From Pelomonas sp937871895 (GTDB taxonomy: Bacteria > Pseudomonadota > Gammaproteobacteria > Burkholderiales > Burkholderiaceae_C): a stretch of DNA of 64,000 bases. The first letter of the stretch is position 1; the number at the start of each line of letters is the position of its first letter. The notes below the pieces were generated by a model. It did not search any database. It was given only the letters and a program-made list of their open reading frames with translations, and had not been told where the DNA came from. Location of the stretch: the NCBI RefSeq assembly GCF_046348265.1, contig NZ_JAXMEO010000008.1. One strand, 5' to 3'. Below are positions 19,881 through 29,616 of this stretch, in pieces. Both the position numbers and the translations under genes were made by a program.

Positions 19881-22006
19881 GCCCGCCGCTCCAGGCCTGA
19901 GGCCTCGGACTGCGCGTGGAAGAGAGGCAGCAGGAGCGTGATCGACGTCCCCTTGTTCACCGTGCTTTCCACCTGGATGGACCCTCCGAGTTCCTGAACA
20001 TATTGGTGGCTTTCATGCGCACCGATCCCCATGCCAGATGTCTTGGTGGTCTGGAAGGGCTTGAACAGTCGATTCTGAATGAAGTCCTCAGTCATTCCGC
20101 AGCCGGTATCGATGATTCGTACGCGCGCCTGGCTTCCTTGTGCATCAAGCCACATCGCCACCTCGCCGTCGGGTGGCGTGGCGTCAAACGCGTTCTGCAC
20201 CATGTGGCCCAACACACGTTCCAGGCGCTCGGTATGGCCACGCGTCGACACGGCCGATGCCACGTGCAATTGCAGCTCGCGGCCCTTGAGGCGCGCAGCG
20301 TTCTGCAGGCGCCTGGCCAGTTCGGCCAGGTCAACGCCGCTGGTCACACCGTGGGGCTTCTCGCCTTCGCGCAGCTGCAGCATCAACTGACGCATCTTCT
20401 CGACCGCGCTGTCCACGGTGTCCAGCATGTCCTGCTGAAACTCGGGGTTGTCACGCAGACGCTTGGCATTGCGCAGCATCAGCGAGAGCTGGGTGACGAT
20501 GTTCTTCAGATCGTGCACCACGAAGGCCGACATGCGGTTGAAGGCCTCGAACTTGCGCGCCTCCAGCAGCGCCTCCAAGGCCTGAGCCTGCCGCAAGTAA
20601 CCGGCGGCTTGCGATGCAGCCGCGAGGAGAAGGTCGCGCACCTCCCAGTCCACCTCGATCGGCACACGCGGGCGGCCCAGCACGGCAAAGCCTGTAAGAC
20701 TGTTGCCGCTGACCAGGGGCAGCACCAACCAATGCTGCGCATCCTCCGTCAGCCAGGCGGGGGCCTGCAGTTCGGGATATTTGCTGGCGTCGTGCCGCAA
20801 GTCGTCGAGCAGGATGATCCAGCCAGTGCGGCTGAGGAAGCTCGCGAGCGAATCGTCCAGGCGCTCCGCCCCGAACTGGCGCGGGAGATTCCAGGCCACG
20901 GTCTGCCGCAGTTCAGTGCCCGCGACGTTCAATGACCAAATTGCACCACTGGGGCTCTCCACCAGATTGGCCAGCGCACGCACCACCGTCTCACCCAAGG
21001 TCTGCGAGTCGGCTCCCTGCGACAGCAGACGGTTGAAACCCAGCCATTCCTCGCGGTAGTCGTAGCGATAGCTGAAGAAGTTTTTTGAGATGTAGACACG
21101 CAGGCGAGAACGCACCGTGCCCGACAGCGCAAGCCACGCCAATCCGACCAGCGCCACAAAGACGACCGCCACGGACAGCGCACGCCCCAGGCTGCCGCCC
21201 GAATAACGAACGTAGTACCCGACGCCCGCCACCATCAGCAGATAGCCCCCCACCAGCAACAGCGTGGCCGAATGGAACACCGCTGCGCGTGAGATGTGGA
21301 GCCGGTCAAACCAGTCTGCCTGGCGGCGCGAAGCGATGGCCAGCAACGGCATCGCCAGCGCGTGGACCAGGCCTCGCACACTGAGCAGTTCGGCGTCCGA
21401 CCGCTCGAACAAGGCGGCCAACGAGAAGATGAACAAGTCAAAGCTGAAGGTCAGCCCCAGCCCCAGACATACGGGCCGGGCGTTCCAGCGCGCATCAGCG
21501 GCGCTGTTGCGCAACAGCTGCTCCAGCAAGGCCAGGCCCAGCACGGCCAATCCCAGTGCGGCGAAAGCCAGTTGCCGGTCCAGTGTCCCGTTGGGCACGG
21601 TCTGCGCCCAGGCAATGAGTCCGCCTTGAAGGGCCACAGCGCCGCCGGCGACGGGCCAGATCCAAGGCACGCCCTTGCGAGCGCCAGCCGCCGTAGCGGC
21701 CGTCGGCCTGAGCACGGCACCAATGAAGACAAACCAGAGCGCATAGCGCGCCAAGTCCGCCAACGGGACAACCCAACCCGGCAACCGGGCCGACCAATGC
21801 AATTCAGCATTGACGGCGCCCAAGGCAGCCCACAGTGCCGTCGCCAGGATGGCCAACAGCCAGAAGATTGCGGCGCCCGAACGCCCGGCCGTCGGCTCGC
21901 GCAACAGGCGCTGGACCGCGTACACCAGCAGGGCGGCGTAGCTCAACGCGGAAAACAGGAAACCAGCACTGTCCAGGGAATCGAGCAAGAACCGCCCCTC
22001 AGTCAC
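19877..22006 (-). CDS. prsK: XrtA/PEP-CTERM-associated sensor histidine kinase PrsK
   Basis: A 709-residue membrane histidine kinase. The N-terminal 300 residues contain about eight hydrophobic segments, followed by a GAF-like domain (about 320-470), the dimerisation/phosphoacceptor helix FVVHDLKNIVTQLSLML (His in HDLKN near residue 499) and an ATPase domain with VQNAFDATP, DTGCGMT and TKTSGMGIGAHESHQY. The architecture and HDLKN box match PrsK. It is coupled to prsR. The genome is therefore predicted to encode exosortase A and PEP-CTERM proteins elsewhere, since none is in this window. Confidence 0.9.
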   Translation of the reverse strand: MTEGRFLLDSLDSAGFLFSALSYAALLVYAVQRLLREPTAGRSGAAIFWLLAILATALWAALGAVNAELHWSARLPGWVVPLADLARYALWFVFIGAVLRPTAATAAGARKGVPWIWPVAGGAVALQGGLIAWAQTVPNGTLDRQLAFAALGLAVLGLALLEQLLRNSAADARWNARPVCLGLGLTFSFDLFIFSLAALFERSDAELLSVRGLVHALAMPLLAIASRRQADWFDRLHISRAAVFHSATLLLVGGYLLMVAGVGYYVRYSGGSLGRALSVAVVFVALVGLAWLALSGTVRSRLRVYISKNFFSYRYDYREEWLGFNRLLSQGADSQTLGETVVRALANLVESPSGAIWSLNVAGTELRQTVAWNLPRQFGAERLDDSLASFLSRTGWIILLDDLRHDASKYPELQAPAWLTEDAQHWLVLPLVSGNSLTGFAVLGRPRVPIEVDWEVRDLLLAAASQAAGYLRQAQALEALLEARKFEAFNRMSAFVVHDLKNIVTQLSLMLRNAKRLRDNPEFQQDMLDTVDSAVEKMRQLMLQLREGEKPHGVTSGVDLAELARRLQNAARLKGRELQLHVASAVSTRGHTERLERVLGHMVQNAFDATPPDGEVAMWLDAQGSQARVRIIDTGCGMTEDFIQNRLFKPFQTTKTSGMGIGAHESHQYVQELGGSIQVESTVNKGTSITLLLPLFHAQSEASGLERRA

Positions 22007-22134
22007 GCCGCCACACAGCGCCTGAACCTCTAGCGCACCAGCCGGGGAGGATATGCGAGAGCAGCGCTCTCAAAGCCGGGTTTGGTGGGCAGGCGCGGCA
22101 CTTCCGCGTCCTGCAAAACCCGGAGGGGCAAACC

Positions 22135-23517
22135 TCAGCGGGCGCCCTTGCCCGTCAGCACCACGGCCACGGTCTCCAGCATGATCAGCAGATCGAGGAA
22201 GAGCGTGTTGTTCTTGACGTAGTAGAGGTCGTACTGGAGCTTCTCGACCGAGTCCTCGATGGTCGAGCCGTACTCGTAGCGCACTTGAGCCCAGCCCGTC
22301 ACACCGGGCTTCACGCTGTGACGAACCGCGTAGTACGGGATCTTGGCAATGAGCTCGTCAACGAAAAACTGACGCTCGGGGCGGGGCCCCACCATGCTCA
22401 TCTCGCCGCGAAGCACGTTGAACAACTGGGGAAGCTCGTCAATGCGCACCTTGCGGATGAACCGACCGACGCGGGTCACGCGGTCATCGTTCAGGGTCGC
22501 CCAGCGGGGCTTGCCGTCCTTCTCAGCGTCGGTGCGCATGCTGCGGAACTTGACCACGCTGAACGGCTGGCCGTTGAGACCCACACGCTCTTGTTTGTAC
22601 AGAACGGGGCCGCGCGATTCCAGGCGGATGGCGATCGCCGTGATCAGCATGATCGGCCAGGTCACCGCCATGATGGCAGTGGCAAAAATGATGTCGGTCA
22701 CGCGCTTGATGGCCGAGCGCATCACACCCTGATTGAAACCATCGCCAAACACCAGCCAGCCGGCATTCACGTGGCTGATCTTGATTTGAGCGAGGGTTTT
22801 CTCGAAGTGGGTCGCAATATCAACGACCTTGATGCCGGACAGCTTGCAATCCAGCAGCTCGCGCAGCGGCATGCTGCCGCCACGGCGCTCCGTCAAAGCC
22901 ACCACGATTTCATCAACCGCGTGTTCACGGGCAGCTTGGGTCAATCCCAGCCCCTGGCCAATGACCTCGGCGCGCGGCACTTCGAGCTGGGCTTCGGTGG
23001 GTGATTGGTAGTAGCCGACGACCTGGGCGTGAGGGTCGGAGGCCCGCAGGGTGTTGCCCACGGTACGAGCAGCAGCGCCCGTACCAAAGATCAGGATGCG
23101 GCTGCGCAGGCGTGACTGCGCCGTTGTGTGCGACGCGTAGACGCGGTGCACCATCACGGCAGCCACCGCACTCATCGCCACCATGGTCAGCAGGTCACGG
23201 TGGCTGGTGTCCACCGGCACCAGTCGGAAGATCGCGTAGGCCAGCGGCAGGCCAAACATCAAGCCCAGCAGCGCGCGCGCGCAGGACTCGGTGACCGAAC
23301 GGTTGTGCACGTGCTGATAGAAGCCCGTGGCCGAATTGATCACAAACATGCAACCGGCCAGAGACAAACCATGCGAAGCCGCAAATGGCAGCGCCAATTT
23401 CGCCGATTCCCCCTGGCTCAATACCACGGCCAGGACAGCAAACAAAATCAAACCCAAGTCGAATCCAACTTGGAGAAGAGTTTGCCGATGCAGGTAATGA
23501 CTAAAAATCCGAATCAT
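22135..23517 (-). CDS. EPS-priming sugar transferase (TIGR03013-type, XrtA/PEP-CTERM system)
   Basis: A 460-residue polyprenyl-phosphate sugar-1-phosphate transferase of the kind associated with exosortase systems. N-terminal hydrophobic helices (about residues 12-115) are followed by a nucleotide-binding-like middle domain (RILIFGTGAAARTVGN). The C-terminal catalytic domain starts KRVTDIIFATAIM and contains GPVLYKQERVGLNG, VKFRSMRTDAE, KVRIDELPQLFNVLRG and MSMVGPRPER. It would attach the first sugar to undecaprenyl phosphate in exopolysaccharide synthesis at the inner membrane. It lies 128 bp upstream of prsK on the same strand. Confidence 0.9.
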   Translation of the reverse strand: MIRIFSHYLHRQTLLQVGFDLGLILFAVLAVVLSQGESAKLALPFAASHGLSLAGCMFVINSATGFYQHVHNRSVTESCARALLGLMFGLPLAYAIFRLVPVDTSHRDLLTMVAMSAVAAVMVHRVYASHTTAQSRLRSRILIFGTGAAARTVGNTLRASDPHAQVVGYYQSPTEAQLEVPRAEVIGQGLGLTQAAREHAVDEIVVALTERRGGSMPLRELLDCKLSGIKVVDIATHFEKTLAQIKISHVNAGWLVFGDGFNQGVMRSAIKRVTDIIFATAIMAVTWPIMLITAIAIRLESRGPVLYKQERVGLNGQPFSVVKFRSMRTDAEKDGKPRWATLNDDRVTRVGRFIRKVRIDELPQLFNVLRGEMSMVGPRPERQFFVDELIAKIPYYAVRHSVKPGVTGWAQVRYEYGSTIEDSVEKLQYDLYYVKNNTLFLDLLIMLETVAVVLTGKGAR

Positions 23518-24120
23518 GTATATCCCCGAATATGTCTATTCGAGCATTCATTTCATCGATCCTTGCGGACCCTTTATCAGGAGCGGCGCAGGGCGCCGAT
23601 CGTGCAATCTTTTAGCTTCGCCAGATGCCGGGCTCGTGACACCGGCATCACGCTGAGCGCACAGCACGCCAGCCTTCTCACTTGCGGACGAATCATGCCC
23701 GCACCCCCCAAGGTTGAAAGCCCCCCGTTTGGGTGGACGGCTGGCGTCACGCGTCCCCTACATGGACGACGCTCGAACGGCAGGAGCGACATCGCGGGGC
23801 GGCAGTAGATCGCAGCCCGCGACAAGCGCTGTGCAACAGCGCCGGCATACAAAGGCAAAAGCGTGCTTAACGCACGGCAGATATCCGCCGATGAAGCGCC
23901 TTGGCTGTGTCACGGCGACCGGTTGAACAACTCAAGTCGAGATTGCAAATGCGCAATATGAGAAATATTCACACGCCGGTGGCCACGACGATTTGAAATC
24001 CGGGCCGCCGCGTACGCCGCACCGAGCGTCGCGGCCCAGCATGCACCGGCCAGGCCGCACGGCGCCACCCAGTCGTTCGCCGATCAGCGTCAGATCTGCC
24101 GCAAACTGAGCCATAAATGA
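23518..24120. other. Gene-free intergenic region
   Basis: About 600 bp between the sugar transferase start and the terminator of the binding-protein gene. I see no supported gene. It should contain the promoter of the sugar transferase on the minus strand. A search by eye for a -24/-12 sigma-54 promoter found nothing with correct spacing. An imperfect inverted repeat ATTGC-AAAT-GCGCAAT lies near 23943-23958. Confidence 0.5.
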
Positions 24121-24156
24121 CGATGCCCGCAGAGACATGCGTCTCTGCGGGCATCG
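24121..24156 (-). terminator. Perfect 16-bp-stem hairpin terminator
   Basis: CGATGCCCGCAGAGAC (24121-24136) and its exact reverse complement (24141-24156) flank a 4-base loop. It lies 44 bp beyond the stop of the branched-chain amino-acid-binding protein gene; on the minus strand a moderately T-rich sequence follows (CGTCATTTAT). Confidence 0.8.
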
Positions 24157-24200
24157 AAGCAGCTTCAACAGCGGCGGCGGGCCGCGATGGGGGCGAAGGG

Positions 24201-25364
24201 TCAGCGCACGACGGCGATCTGCTGGCGCTCCCGGCCCTTGTACGTGTAGAGCGTCAGGGCGCCGTTCTTGATGTCACCCTTTTCATCAAAGGTGATGGTG
24301 CCGGTGACGCCCTTGTAGCCGGTGGTCTTGGCGAGCTCAGGCAGGTACTTGGCAGGGTCGGACGAACCGGCCTTCACCATTGCCTCGGCCAGCACGTTGA
24401 CGGCGTCGTAGACATACGGTGCGTAGATCTGCACGTCGGTGTTGAACTTGTTCTTGAACTTGGCGCGGAAGGCGTCCATGGCCGTCTTGGCCTCGCCTTC
24501 GACACCGCCGGCCTCGGCACACACCACCTGACTGTCGGCGATCGAGTCACCCGACAGCTCGGGCAAGGCCCCGGTGCAGATGCCGTCGCCGCCCAGGAAC
24601 TTGGCCTGGATGCCAAGTTGCTTCATCTGGCGCAGCATCGGGCCCGCCACGGCGTCCATGCCACCAAAGAAGACCACATCGGGCTTCTTGTCCTTCAAGG
24701 CAGTCAGGATGGAGGTGAAGTCCGTCGCCTTGTCGTTGGTGAACTCGCGACCGACGATCTTGCCGCCGGCGCCCGCCACGCCCTTCTCGAACTCGTCGGC
24801 CACGCCCTGACCGTAGGCCGTGCGGTCGTCGATGACGGCGATGGACTGGCCTTTGAGTTCATTGACCGCATAGCGGCCCAGGGTGCCGCCGAGGTGCACG
24901 TCGTCGGCCACCACGCGGAACGTGGTCTTGAAGCCTTGACGGGTGAACTTGGGGTTGGTGGCCGAGGGGCTGACCTGGGGGATGCCCGCATCGCTGTAGA
25001 CCTTGCTGGCCGGGATGGAGGTGCCCGAATTCAGGTGGCCGACCACACCATTGACCTTGGCGTCCACCAGCTTTTGCGCCGCTGCCGTGCCCTGCTTCGG
25101 GTCCGCGCCATCGTCTTCGGCGAGCAGCTCGAACTTGACCGGCTGCCCGCCGATGGTGACGCCCTTGGCGTTCAGGTCATCGATGGCGAGCCGAGCGCCC
25201 ATTTCGTTGTCCTTGCCCAGGTGCGCGATCTGGCCGCTGGTCGGGCCGACGTGACCAATCTTGACGACCGCCGGGCCCGTGGGCTCCTTCTGGCAGGCCG
25301 TGATCAGCAAAGACGCGGTGACCGCCGAAACAGCAGCTGCTGCACGTACGAATTTGTGTTGCAT
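24201..25364 (-). CDS. Branched-chain amino-acid ABC transporter substrate-binding protein (LivJ/LivK-like)
   Basis: A 387-residue periplasmic binding protein of the leucine-binding type I fold. The N-terminus is a lipoprotein signal with lipobox LITAC (Cys near 24), so it is probably anchored to the outer face of the inner membrane. Typical segments are VKIGHVGPTSGQIAHLGKDN, NGVVGHLNSGTSIPASKVY, QVSPSATNPKFT and FDEKGDIKNGALTLYTY at the end. No permease or ATPase genes accompany it, so it must work with a transporter encoded elsewhere. The specific amino-acid ligand cannot be deduced. Confidence 0.92.
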   Translation of the reverse strand: MQHKFVRAAAAVSAVTASLLITACQKEPTGPAVVKIGHVGPTSGQIAHLGKDNEMGARLAIDDLNAKGVTIGGQPVKFELLAEDDGADPKQGTAAAQKLVDAKVNGVVGHLNSGTSIPASKVYSDAGIPQVSPSATNPKFTRQGFKTTFRVVADDVHLGGTLGRYAVNELKGQSIAVIDDRTAYGQGVADEFEKGVAGAGGKIVGREFTNDKATDFTSILTALKDKKPDVVFFGGMDAVAGPMLRQMKQLGIQAKFLGGDGICTGALPELSGDSIADSQVVCAEAGGVEGEAKTAMDAFRAKFKNKFNTDVQIYAPYVYDAVNVLAEAMVKAGSSDPAKYLPELAKTTGYKGVTGTITFDEKGDIKNGALTLYTYKGRERQQIAVVR

Positions 25365-25502
25365 GGGTCAACTCCAGGTGGCAGTGAAGGTTTCCGGAAC
25401 AGCTAAAACAGCCGCGGCGATTTAAGCATAGGCAGGACCACAGACGTGAATAGTTCACGCCTTTGCGTTGCCTTTGCGCGCCGCAGGCAGGGTGCGACGC
25501 GA

Positions 25503-25916
25503 TCAGGCGGCGGGCTGGGCGCTGAAGTGATCGAGCAGCGCCCCGAGGCTTTGGTACTCGCGGTAGCGCCGCCGCCCGGCCGCACGGCCCTCCGGGGCGC
25601 TGGGCACCACTTCCAGAATGCGCGCGAACTCTGCGGCGGCCGGCGGCACAACGTCGCCCAGGTTCAGCAGGACCGCACGGTGCTGAAGCAGCGCAGCGTC
25701 CTCCACCAAAAGCACCTCGCCCGGGGCACCCGTGCCGGTCCTGCGATGGGGGATGAAAGCCGTCGGGTCAAAGCTCCAGAGCAAAGCGTCCAGTTCGCGC
25801 AGCGTCTCGTCAGCCGCCACGACACCCAGCGGTTGCCCTTGCGCCAGTACGCGCCGGATCAAGCGGCACGCAAAGCGCAGCGGTTCATCGGCGTCCGAGT
25901 AAAAGCTGACCCGCAC
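25503..25916 (-). CDS. holC: DNA polymerase III subunit chi
   Basis: A 137-residue HolC protein, which binds SSB and the psi subunit in the clamp loader. The N-terminal pattern SFYSDADEPLRFACRLIRRVLAQGQP and the central LWSFDPTAFIPH are characteristic. It begins directly after the pepA stop with no gap, so the two are expressed together. This pepA-holC order is common in proteobacteria. Confidence 0.92.
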   Translation of the reverse strand: MRVSFYSDADEPLRFACRLIRRVLAQGQPLGVVAADETLRELDALLWSFDPTAFIPHRRTGTGAPGEVLLVEDAALLQHRAVLLNLGDVVPPAAAEFARILEVVPSAPEGRAAGRRRYREYQSLGALLDHFSAQPAA

Positions 25917-27374
25917 TCAGCGGCCCTGGCTGAGCACGAAGTGGGTGAGCAGACCCACCGGCCGACCCGTGGCCCCCTTGGCGGCCCCGCCCTTCCAGGC
26001 CGTGCCCGCGATATCGAGGTGCCCCCAGCGGTACTTGCCGGCAAAGCGCTGCAAGAACTTGGCGGCGGTCACGGCGCCACCGGCCCGAGAGCCCACATTC
26101 GCCATGTCGGCGAAATTGCTCTTGAGCGCCTCGTCGTAGGCCTCGTCAAGCGGCATGCGCCAGCAGGGGTCGAGGGCCGCCTCACCGGCTGCGCTCAAGG
26201 CGCCAGCCACCTCGTCATCGTTGGCAAACATGCCGCTGCGCACGCCGCCGAGCGCAATCACGCAGGCGCCGGTCAGTGTCGCCACGTCCACCACCACGGA
26301 CGGCTTGAAGCGCTCGGCATAGGTCAGGGCGTCACACAGGATCAACCGCCCTTCGGCATCGGTGTTGAGGATCTCGATGGTCTGGCCGGACATCGACGTC
26401 ACCACATCGCCCGGCTTCAGCGCACGGCCGCTCGGCATGTTCTCGCAGGCCGGCACGATGACGACCAAGTTCAGCTTCGGGCGCAGCTCAGCCACTGCTC
26501 GCAAGGTGCCGAGCACGCTGGCGGCACCGCCCATGTCAAACTTCATTTCGTCCATCTCGGCGCCCGGCTTGAGCGAGATGCCGCCAGAGTCGAAGGTGAT
26601 GCCCTTGCCCACCAGCACCACGGGCGCCTGGGTCTTGGCCGCGCCGTGATACTGGGCGACGATGAACTTGAGCGGCTCGTCCGAGCCCTTGGCCACCGCC
26701 AGGAAGCTGCCCATGCCCAGCTTTTCGACCTGCTTGCGGTCCAGCACCTCCACTTTGAGGTCGTGGCGTTTGCCGAGATCCACGGCGACGGCAGCCAGGT
26801 GGCTGGGAGTGGCATGGTTGCCAGGTCGGTTGGCGCACTCGCGCGCCAGCTCCACGCCCGCCGCAATGGCCTGGCCTCGCGCCAGGCCTGCTCGGACCGC
26901 CTTGGCCTCTGTAGCACCGCAAAGCAGGGTCACCCGTGCCAGCTTGGCCGCCGCCGGGGCACTCGGCTTGGTGTGCCGGTAGACATACACGGCTTCAGCC
27001 ACGGCCAATACCGCCTGTTCGCTCAGGCTCTCAGCCAGCCCGGCGTCAAAGCCAACGAAGCAGACCGCCGCGTGCGCGACGCTGCGCCCCTTGAGCGCGC
27101 CAAGCGCACTCGCCAGCGCCGCCTTGCCCGCCGCCAGACCAGCCCGGCCGCTGGCCGCCAACACCAGGCGCGAGGCCTTCAGGCCGGCGGGCCGCGTGAG
27201 CGCAATCGTCTGGCCCGACTTGAGCTGCCAGTCCCCCAGCTTGATGGCGTCCTGAGCCAGCACGGCGACTGATTTGTCGAGCTGCGCCGGGAGTGCATCG
27301 CCAGCCAGCACCATGATCAATGCATCAGCGCTGACGCCAGCCAAAGCGCTGGCAGTTTGAATCTTGAAGTCCAT
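25917..27374 (-). CDS. pepA: Leucyl aminopeptidase (M17 family)
   Basis: A 485-residue cytosolic M17 aminopeptidase that cleaves N-terminal residues from peptides; some homologues also bind DNA. The metal-binding signature NTDAEGRLILCDALTYAE appears near residues 335-352, with KGITFDSGGISLKP and MKFDMGGAA upstream. It is divergent from lptF with only 29 bp between start codons, so the two promoters must overlap or lie inside the opposite gene. Confidence 0.96.
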   Translation of the reverse strand: MDFKIQTASALAGVSADALIMVLAGDALPAQLDKSVAVLAQDAIKLGDWQLKSGQTIALTRPAGLKASRLVLAASGRAGLAAGKAALASALGALKGRSVAHAAVCFVGFDAGLAESLSEQAVLAVAEAVYVYRHTKPSAPAAAKLARVTLLCGATEAKAVRAGLARGQAIAAGVELARECANRPGNHATPSHLAAVAVDLGKRHDLKVEVLDRKQVEKLGMGSFLAVAKGSDEPLKFIVAQYHGAAKTQAPVVLVGKGITFDSGGISLKPGAEMDEMKFDMGGAASVLGTLRAVAELRPKLNLVVIVPACENMPSGRALKPGDVVTSMSGQTIEILNTDAEGRLILCDALTYAERFKPSVVVDVATLTGACVIALGGVRSGMFANDDEVAGALSAAGEAALDPCWRMPLDEAYDEALKSNFADMANVGSRAGGAVTAAKFLQRFAGKYRWGHLDIAGTAWKGGAAKGATGRPVGLLTHFVLSQGR

Positions 27375-27403
27375 AATGACTCGAAGTCAGAAGAGTGAAA
27401 TTG

Positions 27404-28504
27404 ATGTTATTCGATACGTCCACGCGTGCGGACTTGGCGCGGAGCTTCGGGGTCACGCTCGTGGTCATCTTGACCATCGTGCTCACGTCCACCCTGATCC
27501 GGACGCTCGGGCAAGCGGCTGGCGGCAACGTGGCACCGCAGGACGTGATCCTCCTGATGGGCTACGCCACGCTTGCGCACCTCGGCACCATCCTCATCCT
27601 GTCACTGTTTCTCGCCATCGTGCTGACGCTGGGCCGCCTCTACCGGGAATCGGAGATGACGGTCTGGTTTGCCTCGGGCGTGCCACTGACGCGTTTCGTC
27701 CGGCCTGTCGTCCAGATGGCATGGCCCATCTTGCTGGCGGTGATCGTGTTGGAGCTGCTGATCTGGCCCTGGGGCAACCAAAACAGCGCCGAGCTGCGCG
27801 ACCGCTACCAGCGGCGCGGCGATCTGTCTCGCGTGGCACCCGGCCAGTTCCAAACCTCGCGCGACGGCAGCCGCGTCTTCTTCATCGAGCGCGACGGTGA
27901 GGACGCCACCACCGGGCGCAACGTTTTCATCCTCGGCCAAGCTGGGCGCGATGGCGAGCGCGAATCCGTCACCACAGCCGCGCGTGGCCGACTTGAAATG
28001 CAGGGCGACGACCGCTTCCTCGTGCTGGACCACGGGCAGCGCAACGAAGCCAATGCCCACACCGCAGCCAAGAGCATGGCCCGCTTCGACCAGTACCGTG
28101 TCATGACCGACCCCGGCGTGCTGAGTGGCGCCACGCAATTGCCGCCCAAGGCGGTGGCAACCTTGGAATTGCTGCGGCATCGCAGCCCTCGCAACGACGG
28201 TGAACTGGCTTGGCGCTTCGGGCTGATCCTGGCCTGCGTCAACATGAGCCTGCTGGCCTTGGGCCTCTCGGCCAGCAACCCGCGCCGCGCCAGCAATTGG
28301 AACCTGCTGTTTGCCCTGCTGGCCTTCGTCGTCTACTTCAACTTGCTGAACCTCAGCCTGTCCTGGGTTGCGCGCGAGAAGCTCAGCCTCGTGGCCGCGC
28401 TGGCCCGCGTGCACGGCAGCGCTTTGATCGTGGCGCTGGGCCTGCTGTGGTGGCGCGACCAGGGCGCCCGCTTCAACCCGCGTTGGCGCCGGAGCCTGGC
28501 ATGA
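27404..28504 (+). CDS. lptF: LPS export permease LptF
   Basis: A 366-residue inner-membrane permease of the LptB2FG complex that extracts LPS for transport to the outer membrane. Transmembrane helices cluster at the N-terminus (VILTIVLTSTLIRTLGQ, HLGTILILSLFLAIVLTLG) and C-terminus, with a periplasmic jellyroll domain between. The ATG at 27404 gives MLFDTSTRADLARSFG, the usual betaproteobacterial LptF start; a GTG nine bases upstream is less likely. The stop overlaps the lptG start (ATGA). Confidence 0.93.
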   Translation: MLFDTSTRADLARSFGVTLVVILTIVLTSTLIRTLGQAAGGNVAPQDVILLMGYATLAHLGTILILSLFLAIVLTLGRLYRESEMTVWFASGVPLTRFVRPVVQMAWPILLAVIVLELLIWPWGNQNSAELRDRYQRRGDLSRVAPGQFQTSRDGSRVFFIERDGEDATTGRNVFILGQAGRDGERESVTTAARGRLEMQGDDRFLVLDHGQRNEANAHTAAKSMARFDQYRVMTDPGVLSGATQLPPKAVATLELLRHRSPRNDGELAWRFGLILACVNMSLLALGLSASNPRRASNWNLLFALLAFVVYFNLLNLSLSWVAREKLSLVAALARVHGSALIVALGLLWWRDQGARFNPRWRRSLA

Positions 28505-29616
28505 GGACGGTGCGCCGACTGCTCTACCGCGACATCTGCGCCTCGGTCGTGCTGGTGGTGCTCGCCTTCCTGGCGCTGTTCTATTTCGTGGACTTCGTGG
28601 AAGAGCTGGAGCGCATGGCGCGCGTCGGTGTCGGGCCCGGCAAGGCGGCCGTGCTGTCCTTGATGGAGCTGCCCGGCCGCTTCTATGAACTCTTCCCTAT
28701 CGGCGTGCTGATCGGCAGCATCGTCACGCTCGCTCGCCTGGCGCAGTCCAGCGAATTCACCATCCTGCGCACCGGTGGGCTCGGGCCCGGCCGTGCCCTC
28801 GGCCTGCTCGCAGGGCTGGCAGCGGGCTTTGCGCTGCTGACCTTCCTGATGGGCGACTTCGTGGCACCGCAGTTCGAACGCTGGGGCGACGAGATGCGCG
28901 GTCGCCTCACGCGCAACGCAGCCTACGCCGCCAAAGGCGCCTGGCTCAAGGACCACCAGGTGGTGGACGGGCGAGAGCGCAGCTACTCGGTGCATGTGCG
29001 CGCCGTGGGCGACGGCGGGCTGCTCACCGGCGTGCGCATCTTCGAGTTCGACGAGCGCGGCGCCCTGCTTTCACGCCGCGAAGCCGCCAGCGCCGACGTG
29101 AACGAAGCCGGCCTGTGGCGCCTGCACGAGGTGCATGACACCCAATGGTCCACAGAGCCACCGGCGGTAGGAGCGCCAGCCGTGCGCGAGACCGAGGCGG
29201 ATGAATCGCAGTGGCAAAGCGGCCTCACGGCCAAGGTGGTCAGCGCGGCCATGCTGCCGGCCATGTCAATGTCCACGCTGGAGCTCTATCGCTACACGCA
29301 GCACCTGTCGGCGCAGGAGCAGTCGGCGCAAGCGCACAGCATCCAGTTCTGGCGCCGCGCGCTCTACCCTTTCGCCTGCTTCGTGATGATCGCCCTGGCC
29401 CTGCCCTTTGCCTACCTGCACGGTCGGTCCGGCGGCATCAGCTACAAGGTGTTTGGCGGCATCATGCTGGGCATCAGCTTCATCCTGCTCAACAACGTCG
29501 CCGGCCATCTGGGCCTGCTCAAGAACTGGACGCCCTGGGCCGTGGCCGCAGCGCCGAGCTTGCTCTATCTGGCCCTCTCCATGGCTGCGTTCACCTGGCT
29601 GGTCCGCTACCGATGA
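28501..29616 (+). CDS. lptG: LPS export permease LptG
   Basis: A 371-residue partner of LptF in the LPS exporter. The N-terminus MRTVRRLLYRDICASVVLVVL begins with a coupling helix and first membrane segment; ELFPIGVLIGSIVTLARLAQSSEFTILRTGG is the conserved second helix and cytoplasmic coupling loop. A periplasmic domain and three C-terminal helices follow. Start and stop overlap lptF and cbiX (ATGA each), so lptF-lptG-cbiX form a translationally coupled unit. Confidence 0.94.
   Translation: MRTVRRLLYRDICASVVLVVLAFLALFYFVDFVEELERMARVGVGPGKAAVLSLMELPGRFYELFPIGVLIGSIVTLARLAQSSEFTILRTGGLGPGRALGLLAGLAAGFALLTFLMGDFVAPQFERWGDEMRGRLTRNAAYAAKGAWLKDHQVVDGRERSYSVHVRAVGDGGLLTGVRIFEFDERGALLSRREAASADVNEAGLWRLHEVHDTQWSTEPPAVGAPAVRETEADESQWQSGLTAKVVSAAMLPAMSMSTLELYRYTQHLSAQEQSAQAHSIQFWRRALYPFACFVMIALALPFAYLHGRSGGISYKVFGGIMLGISFILLNNVAGHLGLLKNWTPWAVAAAPSLLYLALSMAAFTWLVRYR

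Noticed and set aside
23600..23660. Possible sigma-54 promoter upstream of the sugar transferase
   Set aside because: TGGC and TTGCA are present on the minus strand, but the spacing between GG and GC is 15 bases rather than 10.
24121..24156. CRISPR-like repeat
   Set aside because: It is a single perfect hairpin with no repeated units or spacers, positioned as a terminator.
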